DNA of 64,000 nt from Brasenia schreberi. Lineage: Eukaryota; Streptophyta; Magnoliopsida; Nymphaeales; Cabombaceae. Within the stretch, counting starts at the first letter, position 1; each line of letters opens with the position of its first letter. The stretch covers positions 3,587,501 through 3,651,500 of the forward strand of contig JAYKKT010000064.1 in NCBI GenBank assembly GCA_036023115.1, read 5' to 3'. Position numbers and translations under genes: made by a program. Below the pieces are notes generated by a model. It worked only from the letters and a program-made list of their open reading frames with translations, did not search any database and was not told where the DNA came from. This document shows, piece after piece, positions 51,357 to 64,000 of this stretch.

Positions 51357-52412
51357 AGGGGGCGGCTCGTGGGTAAAGCAACCGGTTTAGGCCTCCCTCA
51401 AATTTTTAGTTATAATATACACTTTCGTAAGCAAAAAAAATATTGAATAGACTTAGGCCTCAAAACTTATACACTTACTAATGTAGGCCCCAAATATTTA
51501 GATATATGTTAGATTTAAGCTCAAATCCAAGAAAATGATTTTAGACTCAATATAAACAAAAGTTATATTATAATTTATATCTTCTATGAATTATTTTGAA
51601 AGGCCTTCTGTCTTATTCTGAAAAATATGGAGAAGATGGATTTGCATTGTCTATGAAAAGAAATTGCATCTGAAATGAATATAGAACCTAAATTTCATGA
51701 TAAACATGTTATTTGTTGAAAGAAACAATATGACGATAATGATGATAATTAAACAAGACCTTTAGAAGAAACATTGAGAATTAAGTATTTCTTATATAAA
51801 GATCAAGCAATTTTTGGGGTTCGAAGTAGATTTGAACAACTAAAATGTATGAGAATATTTTTGGTTTTCTATTTAATAGTAAAAAATTGAAATAATTAGA
51901 TAATGAGAATTTGGAAAACATTGTGATAACTTTGAATATCTTTAAAATATAATAGTTAAACTGATATTGATAGTTTAAATTTGATTTTCAGAGTTGAAAG
52001 TGTTAAGAGAAATTGTACAAGTAGAAGATAATACTCTGACTGATATAGTAAATCACATAAAAAGATTCAATTCCTTTTCCAAATACATGTATTGGTCATA
52101 TAGAACAATGTTAACAATTCCTATATAAGTAGTTGCCTTTAGCTGAAAGAAATTTTAAACAAATTAAAATTAATATTTTATTACCTTAAAATTAACAATG
52201 TCATCAAGATTAAGATGAATTAGCCATATTATCAATTGAAAAGAAATGTTAGGATAACTTGATTATAAAGTTTAGTTAAAAATATTGCATCTCAAAAAAG
52301 ATAGAAGAATTAAATTTTAAAAAAATTATTTTTTTAATTTTAAAACTTGAATGTAAAGCGGTAAGGCATCATTTCAGTGTTTCACTTTAGGTCAACTTGT
52401 GGCGAGCTACCC
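51357..52412 (+). mobile_element. decayed hAT transposon with transposase C-terminal remains
   Basis: Conceptual translation with frameshifts gives IKIKQFLGFEVDLNN around 51800, like the DQAIxSLxxRFEQL part of plant ZMYM/TTF-type hAT proteins. Near 52110-52290 it gives AERNFKQIKI then DELAILSIEKK and LDYKV, matching the hAT dimerisation block (AERSFSKLKLI, RLNGLAMLSIE, LDYDDLI). The ends are roughly inverted: AGGGGGCGGCTCG on the left and CGAGCTACC on the right. Flanks CTTCAAAT (51349-51356) and CTTCAATG (52413-52420) could be an 8-bp target duplication. Many stops make it inactive. Confidence 0.7.
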
Positions 52413-53529
52413 CTTCAATGACCTATGGTTTACGCTGTTATGACAATGAAGTGCCCAAAAGTAACCTGTTCATTTTTTTATGTGGCACACCTACATCAAC
52501 ATAAGTCATCACATTCATGCCATATCAACTCAAAACTGCCCAAAAATGAATGAAGCTACTTGTTGACCCCAGAGTGTCATACCGGCTCAAATTACATGTC
52601 ACTATCTCTGAAATTACTACAACATAATGAAATGACAATTTCATAAACCACAGCATACAAAAGTAAAGTTTTCTTTGGTGAATATTTATGCTTGACATGA
52701 TTAGACATGGAATTCTTGAACTAACGGACATCTGTGGGAGAGGGAAAGATGGTGATTGTGATTGAGGAATCCTCTAGTGTTTGAAGTAGATAATAAAACA
52801 TGATCGTGCTTTTCTTTTTGGTGTTTAATGCTAATATGACTCAAGATCGATCTCATTGATGACTTACAATGAACGCACTGGAATGAACTTAATGTGGTAA
52901 AAGGCTTGGTTTTGTTATGCCATTGTTCATGGTAGCTGAAGGGGAATCTAGTATGGCAGATTAAATTTCAATATCAGTATAGGTTGGATCACTGACCGGT
53001 ATTCTGTCTTAAGTAAGCATAACTTGACATCTCTAATGAAGAAGAAGAAGAACCAAAGTCTAAACTGGAAAGGTTGAACCATGCTGTTCTGTGGTAATCA
53101 TGCAGTGGTTTGCTGATTTGGAGTCGTAGAGATTCAAAGTCTTTTTCTCAAAAAGAAAACATAGAATGGTTGGTCTTTTGGAGCTAAATGTGACTCAAGA
53201 TGTATGACAATGGCGATGAAGATTCCTTTGCAGTGACCGACTCAATACCGGGAAGGGTTGTTTTTGGTTTTTATTCTGGTTGAGAAGATAAAGTTTACTA
53301 TGAGGAGAGGAATGCACTCTCTGATGTGTGGTTTTCCAATGTGCTTATTTATGTAAGATGATATGCATGCTTTATGCTTCATTGGTTCTTATAACTGAAA
53401 CACATATTTTGTTTACTTTTCTCGTTACTAACCTTCTCTGTGAATGGAGAGTCGGAGACCCATGCAGTTATGGGCAAACAATTCTGGGAAGTGTACATGT
53501 TGTAAGGTACATCTCTGAGAAGCCCAGTA

Positions 53530-53690
53530 GACCAGCGGGGGATCTAGAAATCCTAATTGGATGGGGCAAATAGCTGTTTAAGGTAGGGGAACTATCTATT
53601 ATAACCATGAATTCAATTGTGAACTGTACTTCTTTCTAAATTTCAAATTTCCACCACGCCTCTATGTTATTATGTAGATTCGTCACAGCA
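53530..53690. mobile_element. possible hAT-like MITE
   Basis: The left end GCGGGGGATCTAGAAATCC and right end ATGTAGATTCGTCAC are weakly inverted and resemble the MITE at 42.7 kb. The body includes CTTTCTAAATTTCAAATTTC, comparable to that copy. Decayed; moderate support. Confidence 0.45.
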
Positions 53691-53958
53691 ATCCCACGGT
53701 GAACTGTATGAGTGGTGAGCTTCATTTTACATATACTGAACCGCAGTAGTGGATGGAGGTCTGGAGCTTTTCTGAGTTACACATGTTGGTGCAAGGCACA
53801 TGCAATGTTGTTAAAATTATCCAACAGTGTATGTTTTTTTGTTCTAGAAAATATAAAATTGTTGTTATCAGTAGTTGCGTACTCAACTCCGCCTATGTAA
53901 GGAATCACCCTTTCATGGCCGGTCCCAAGCCCGGAAAAAGGAGGAGGGTTGTGTTAGG

Positions 53959-54098
53959 CTTCCGACAGCCAGCGTAAAACTTTGTCGGGCTTAACATGGA
54001 TTCTAAAAAAAAAAAACAAAGAATCAGGCTTCCGACAGCCAGCGTAAAACTTTGTCGGGCTTAACATGGATTCTACAAAAAAAAAAACAAAGAATCCA
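53959..54098. repeat. tandem duplication of about 70 bp
   Basis: AGGCTTCCGACAGCCAGCGT through to ATGGATTCT, poly-A and CAAAGAATC occurs twice in succession (53959 and 54028). The unit ends in a poly-A run, so it may be part of a retroposon tail. Confidence 0.9.
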
Positions 54099-54350
54099 TG
54101 TAGTTGACCCCATCTAGTATGGGAAAAGGCTTAGTTGTAGTTGTAGTAGTAGTAGTTGCGTACTCGAAAGCATGGAATTTTGTTGTTATATCAAAGAGAT
54201 TACATTGTTATGTATCACATACTGGTGTTCAAGATGAACATATGCTTGGGGAAGAGTTTAAAATCCATATGAGTGAATGGCTCAGAAAAATAAACATTCC
54301 AGGATGTACTTAAAATACTTGAGAATGGAAGGAAAGATATAAGCAAGTGT

Positions 54351-58991
<4,641 letters not shown>

Positions 58992-60600
58992 TATCTGAAA
59001 AACGCTAACCACCACTACCAACAAGAAGAACAACTAAGAGAAGCCTTATCACGATGGTGGCATCACATGTAAAGCAAGCCACAAATAAACATGTCCAACT
59101 ATTGGGAAATCAGAGATCAGAAAGACTAAAATATTGAAAAGAACTGACAGATCTAGCGACTCAAACCGATTAAATAAGAGAGTGGAGCGGGAGGAAGGAA
59201 GTCCGCTTGCGGAGTTTAGCTGTTACAAGAGTAGATATACGGCAAGAATTATACTCTCTCAGTGCTTCATGCTTGTTATTGAATAATTAGAAAAGGGGAA
59301 GTCCTTTTTTTTTCGTGTTAGTTCAAATATGGTTGTTTGTTCATTTACATTGATGCAAAAAGAGGGGAGCAACATAGAATTTTCTTTTTGGTCTGTGACC
59401 AAGAGTATCTTATCCTCTCAACCGGACGGTGAGAGACTAATTACAGCCAGGCGCCAGAGGGGATGACCCCTACAGGCCGCCCTCAAGAATCGATCTAGGA
59501 CTACACACTTAAGGGGCCCGAGCCCTTGACACCGGACCCAATGCTTGGTTGGTGGAAATTTTTTATGTTAGTGGGGAGGACGGAGAGCAGCAGCCAGCAT
59601 TAACCCTTTTGTTGAATCCAAGGGCCCTCCCCATCTAAGTAAAAGATCTCAAATTGGACCCTAAGATCCTACTGTCTTGGATCAGGCTCAATTATTAGAC
59701 CCAGGATCGCATTGTATGATATGGTGAAATCACAATCTTAACAGTGGGATCTTGACTTGAAGGCCATGAGTCCGATGCCCAGCGCATACATCTGGCTCCG
59801 GCTTCCCAATTTTACCCAAAGAAAAAGTATGTGAGAGTTTCAGAAAAGCTTGGATTCGATGAGAATAGAGGGGATTATCAACTGTAAGGCCTGATCTGTA
59901 TTCTTGGTTTTTCAGTAATGGACAAGAAACATGTGAATGAACACAGAAACCTGTTTCACTGGAGTTGTAAGAGGAGGAGGCCGAAGCTTAACACACACCT
60001 ACACATGCACCATCTGAGAGCCAACTCCCCACCAGCAGTAACGGCACTAGAGCCCCTGCCGTTGAGCCAACGTTCTGGGTGAGAGTTGTAGGAAAGTTAA
60101 CACTGAGGGTATAACCCAAGAAACAGAGGAGGAGATGTAAGGCAAGAATGCTCTCGGTGTCAAAAAATTCTCAAACGAGGATTCAAGTCAGTCAATTACG
60201 AAAGCACGACAACCGGTTGGATCGGATCGATCCCCTGAAAACAGATGATACAGAAACGTTCTTTTTCTCCAATGGCGGGGTTGTCTTTATCATTATGATG
60301 GAAAGTACCAATGTCATTGTGGACCTATGTTCTTCAGTGCAATTTAAGTGTGAAGACTGTCCTTCAAGTTTCATTCTAATTCAGGCTAACTGCCAAAATG
60401 GTCAATTTGGTGTAGAGATAGAACAGCGTTGCTAGCATCTTGTATTAAGAAAATAAAATGTAAGTACTAAACTTGGCTAGAATACTGGTAAATGATTATG
60501 AAAGAGAGAAGCCTCAGCCACTGTCCTCCGGCATCATAAACTCTTTAGAAGAGTGAGGAGAAAGATCGCTGTTAAAGTGGGAAGCCTCGATCACTCTCCT
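58992..60600. other. upstream flank of the BPP-like gene and intergenic repeats
   Basis: A 5' UTR intron of the BPP-like gene probably runs into this region. Further right are a SINE family B scrap (59740-59830: GAAGGCCATGAGTCCGATGC, CATCTGGCTCCGGCTTCCC) and a family A SINE (59965-60090). No gene is recognised. Confidence 0.5.
59965..60090 (-). mobile_element. tRNA-derived SINE, family A
   Basis: Minus strand: GAACGTTGGCTCAACGGCAG, GGTGGGGAGTTGGCTCTCAG, ATGGTGCATGTGTAGGTGTG and TTCGGCCTCCTCCTCTTAC. Confidence 0.8.
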
Positions 60601-60617
60601 TCGTAAAGGTGATGCTT

Positions 60618-60688
60618 GTAGGCCGGCGTTGCGGAAGCGTGGTGGGCCCATAACCCACAGGTCCCAGGATCGAAACCCGGCTCTGATA
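60618..60688 (+). pseudogene. tRNA-iMet(CAT) pseudogene
   Basis: GCGGAAGCGTGGTGGGCCCA, then TAACCCACAGGTCCCAGGAT and CGAAACCCGGCTCTGATA match plant initiator tRNA-Met as I recall it, with the anticodon CAT intact. The 5' acceptor strand should read ATCAGAG to pair with CTCTGAT but reads about TGTAGGC, and the D-arm has two changes. The acceptor stem cannot form, so it is not expected to be functional. It could also be the head of a SINE or a retroposed tRNA. Confidence 0.82.
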
Positions 60689-60762
60689 TGAGAAAAGCTT
60701 CCACATGAGACTACCTTTTTTTGGTCGTATAAATTTTTTTCCTGTGTGTATTGCACCCTAAA

Positions 60763-61015
60763 CTTGTTTGATCAAACGCCTCACAAAGGGAGACCAGCTA
60801 TGGCACTACGGATGTGAGTGGGTCGCGCTACGCTCTAAACTTGGGTATGTGAATGGGTCGTGTTAGCTAGAACCCGCTACCTTTTTTCTTCTCTATACTA
60901 GTTTGATCAAACGCCACACAAAAGGGAGACCAGATATGATACTAGGGACGTCATTGGGTCGTGTTAGCCAGAATCCACTATTTTTTTTTTGTGTGCGGAT
61001 TCTTGCTAACACGAC
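60763..61015. repeat. duplicated unit with an inverted GGGTCGTGTTAGC motif
   Basis: TTTGATCAAACGCC(T/A)CACA with AGGGAGACCAG occurs at 60765 and about 60902. GGGTCGTGTTAGCCAGAATC (about 60957) is inverted at about 60990-61013 (GATTCTTGCTAACACGACCC) around a T-rich loop, forming a short hairpin. Confidence 0.8.
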
Positions 61016-61324
61016 CCATTGACCGAACCCAGTAGTTGGATCTTAATAAGTATTCAATTTATATGATCCAGTTGTTTATCCAGTAGTTGGGTCATATACG
61101 ATATGAGAGAATTTTGTCTCTTTTCATATTGCTGGTAAGTTATCAATTTGTTGTTGGAAAAAGGAGGAACATTTAAATAAATGGGATTCAAATATTAGGA
61201 TATTGCTGATCTTAAATGGGAAGGTAAAACGTCTATATCTCAAACAAAATTATGGGTACCGACGAGAAGTATATAGATGCCAAAATAAAGGAACGAAAGC
61301 CACAGTATTGAATTTCTTCCATTT

Positions 61325-61597
61325 CTTTTTTTTTTTGTTACAATAAGAGGCCAAAGCCTAAAACATGCACACACGCATGCATCCCCCGAAAATCGAACTC
61401 CCTGCTTGTGAGTGGGTGTCCCAGAGCCCTACTGGTAAGCTAATTCTTTAGTGCAATTTCCTCTATTTCTTTTTCTTTTTCTTTTTCTTTTTGTTACAAA
61501 GAGAGGTGGAATCCTAACGTACATGTGCACCTTGGGACTCGAACTCCCCACCAGGAACGAGGGTGCCCTGCCCTTGAACAAACGCTCGGGGTGCAAT
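61325..61597 (-). mobile_element. two adjacent family A SINEs
   Basis: Two copies in the same orientation lie side by side: 61325-61450 and 61463-61597. Both run into T-rich ends (plus strand TTTTTTTTTGTTACAATAAG and CTTTTTCTTTTTGTTACAAA). B boxes: GGGAGTTCGATTTTCG and GGGGAGTTCGAGTCCCA. Confidence 0.82.
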
Positions 61598-62900
61598 TTC
61601 CTCCATTTCTTTATAATGCAAGCAAACCACATTATTGAATTTCCAACGCAATTTTACAAGAAATATTAATGTCATGCAATTTTCTGTTATACAGGAAGGC
61701 AAGGACACGACACGATGGCACAATGCACTACTGGCCGTGCAACTCTTTTTTGGTTTGACACAGTGCACCACTAGCAGAGGCGCTGAACAAGAGTGGGCTG
61801 AAATGGGTGGCGACCTAGAAAAAATTCAGGGGTTAGCCGTAGAGGTGGCTGTTTTGGACCAGGTCTGGGGGGGGGTGGAACCAGACCATAACCACTTTTG
61901 GAATAAGCCGGAACTCAAACCAGAATCAAAACTGAACCATGGACCTCCCTGGTTCAGTTATGAAACCGGTAGTTTCACATAACATTTTGGTTCTGGTTCC
62001 ATAATCCCACCATCTTTCGCTTGTGTAGTTTATGAGCCTGTTAATGTTCATCTTGTTTGATGAACCGAACATGAATGAACTCATCATGAATTAAACCAGA
62101 CTGACCCCCAAGCAGCTCGGTTCATTTACCAGCTCTAATTATGGCTCCCGCCTTACTCTTCAAACCTTTTATCAAGAAACGCCATGAGCCGCGCCACCTT
62201 GTGGGTCTTATGGTACTCAACCCGAAACCGCTCTGCACCCAATTCAGTACAACCCATCCTGCCCCGTCCCACCCTGGATCGATTAAAAAACTAAATTTAT
62301 ACTAAATTTTAACTTAGTAGTATGTATAATATTGTATATAATATACAATATAGTTTACTTAAATATAATATAATACATTGTATGTAATATTATCTTAAGA
62401 AATATATTATATAATGTGTTATAATACACACACACACACACACACATATATATAAATATAAATTAGGCCTGCCATTGCAGTCGGGGACGAAGAGAACCTA
62501 CAGTTGCTACGAGAAATCCGGAAATTAAAGGAAAAAGAAAGTTCTCATGAAGTAAATGAACTTTGTTCTAAGTTTGGAGTCAAGTGATGCCTGTAAGAAA
62601 TAAGGCAGCAAGGCCTGTTGGTGGTTAGGTTAGATTCTAAGCTCAACCCTTAACCAAACCAATCTAATAAATTCCTCATTTTGGGAAACCAAACCATTAC
62701 GAGTCATAAAACTGAACCATACTAGAGGACCATGGTACATTATGCTACATACCAATATACAACACTTATAGTGTATAATATAGGATCAACCATATTAAAA
62801 TGAACTTATTATATTATAGAATAAGTTGTTTACATCTAAAGTATCAACGTACAAAAGCTCTCTTTACAATTGTACACCAGATCATGAGGTTTTCTAGCTT
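61598..62900. other. intergenic, no gene recognised
   Basis: It includes a GGTTC-family repeat at about 61850-62000, AT-rich sequence with a (CA)n/TA run near 62427-62460, and no motif-bearing open frame. Confidence 0.5.
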
Positions 62901-63018
62901 TTCTTTTTTGTTACGACGGGCGGCAGAAGTGAGGTGTGCATTACCATCGGAATTGAACTCGCTCATCGAGTCTTGTGAGTCGAGAGCCCTGCCAAGTGAG
63001 CTAACACTTTAAGTGCAT
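62900..63018 (-). mobile_element. tRNA-derived SINE, family A (diverged)
   Basis: Minus strand: AAAGTGTTAGCTCACTTGGC, GAGTTCAATTCCGATGG, then GTAACAAAAAAG. Confidence 0.7.
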
Positions 63019-63288
63019 GATGTTTCCGAAGATTGACACCAAATTAATAGTAAGTTGTACTCCTACCTTAACAAATTATACTTTTATATATACATACATT
63101 AGTAAATACCTAGCATATGCACTCCCGTATTGGGAAGCTGGTGTATACAAATCGGTTTAAATGCAAATGCTATTTAAGTTCCTTTCAATCAAAAGAAATG
63201 AATATTTGATGATGTAATTACGTGAGGGCCAGATTTTAGGACCGGTGGCTGCATAAATACATCAGGCTTGGCTTATTGAGTACGAATA

Positions 63289-63572
63289 AGGATGCTCATA
63301 GGGCGGGGATCCTCTCATCCTTGTGAGGATCCGACCCGACCCGACCGGGGGATTCAAAGGGTGAAACGGGATCGGGAACGAGAAAAGCAGGGAAATCTTA
63401 TGCTCCTCATGTTTCATTATCACCCCCTCATTTAGCTTTAAAATTTAGTTTAAATATATATATTTTACATATTTTTCTCCTTCACAATGCGTCTTTAATT
63501 TTCTCATTTTTTAAAATATATATTTTAGTAATCATGATCCCCGTCTCGCCCTACCCCTTGAACATTCCTAGG
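63289..63572. mobile_element. possible MITE with GGGCGGGGATC ends
   Basis: The left end AGGATGCTCATAGGGCGGGG is inverted on the right as the complement of CTCGCCCTACCCCTTGAACATTCCT, with indels. Flanks GTACGAATA and GTACGAGAATA are similar. The interior is AT-rich and has no coding capacity. Confidence 0.5.
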
Positions 63573-63902
63573 TACGAGAATACAAATAAAATGATTGTTT
63601 TTTTATATGACAAGTAGATATGAATAAAAACAAAGTATACCCACTCAAAAAGCAAATAATCACCTATCTCTTCCCATCAAACAACATAAATACTACTTGA
63701 TATTGCACTTTTACTTATAAGTCAATGAACCATAGAAAATCCATTTTTTAAATAAAAATGAATTATCTTTTGTTTAATAATAAATCATTTTAAATTAAAA
63801 TTTCCATCTACTAAAGCGGGGCCACGGATACTGTGTCCTAGGCACAAAGAACAATATTATAAAAACAATTTTATCATTAACAACATTAAATTCAAATTAT
63901 TT

Positions 63903-64000
63903 TACTTTTGGTTACAAGAGGAGGCGAAAAACCATGCACCTTCGGAACTTCTGCATGCGGCATGGCATGGACGTCAAGGTGCCCTCTCATTCAGCTATCG
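63903..64000 (-). mobile_element. family A SINE, cut by the window end
   Basis: TTTTGGTTACAAGAGGAGGC (plus strand) is the reversed SINE tail; the head with the promoter boxes (GCTGAATGAGAGGGCACC) runs to the end of the window. Confidence 0.65.

Larger units (their letters stand above)
50933..54350. other. gene-poor stretch with a hAT relic and small duplications
   Basis: Apart from the hAT relic (51357-52412), an MITE-like segment (53530-53690) and a tandem duplication (53959-54098), I see no coding sequence. A LINE tail (GACCCCATCTAGTATGGG then GGCTTAGTTGTAGTTGTAG) ends near 54150. Confidence 0.5.

Noticed and set aside
61041..61300. Possible gene in AT-rich sequence
   Set aside because: No open frame with a motif; composition like its repeat surroundings.

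Overview
This is a stretch of plant nuclear DNA, almost certainly from a flowering plant. The genes have many exons with GT-AG introns and AT-rich, repeat-laden introns. The gene families are plant ones: cinnamate 4-hydroxylase, a chloroplast-type GNAT, a DUF7804-type protein, a BPP-like protein and MIR319. The species or order cannot be named from the sequence alone. Gene models below were built by hand from splice signals, reading-frame continuity and remembered family motifs; no alignment or search was run.

Layout. 1.8-3.1 kb (+): two-exon DUF7804-like protein. 4.2-8.0 kb (+): four-exon GNAT acetyltransferase. 9.6-11.1 kb (+): MIR319 locus, with the precursor hairpin at about 10925-11104. 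17.6-21.9 kb (+): six-exon coiled-coil protein of unknown function. 23.2-28.8 kb (-): eight-exon RNFT-like membrane RING E3 ligase. 32.2-38.8 kb (-): eleven-exon cathepsin B-like cysteine protease with an apparent 5-nt microexon. 39.3-43.6 kb (+): two decayed genes, an MRS2-like Mg transporter fragment and a broken STR8-like rhodanese gene. 44.7-48.3 kb (-): intact three-exon cinnamate 4-hydroxylase. 54.4-59.0 kb (-): five-exon BPP-like Ser/Pro-rich basic protein carrying a long inverted repeat in intron 3.

The rest is intergenic or intronic repeat. It includes two tRNA-derived SINE families, a large family rich in GGTTC/GAACC, a hAT transposase relic with a candidate target-site duplication, hAT-like MITEs, degenerate LINE 3' ends, local tandem duplications and long CT/TA/GA microsatellites. 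The last 5 kb is nearly all repeats plus a tRNA-iMet pseudogene.

The genes are unrelated neighbours, not a pathway cluster: lignin and phenylpropanoid entry (C4H), leaf-development regulation (miR319), protein turnover (RING E3, cathepsin B), and housekeeping or unknown roles. I found no novel multi-gene system. The observations most worth checking are the microexon that encodes the oxyanion-hole glutamine, the conserved MIR319 locus, the intronic inverted repeat, and two duplications that copied an exon end and a gene's stop codon.
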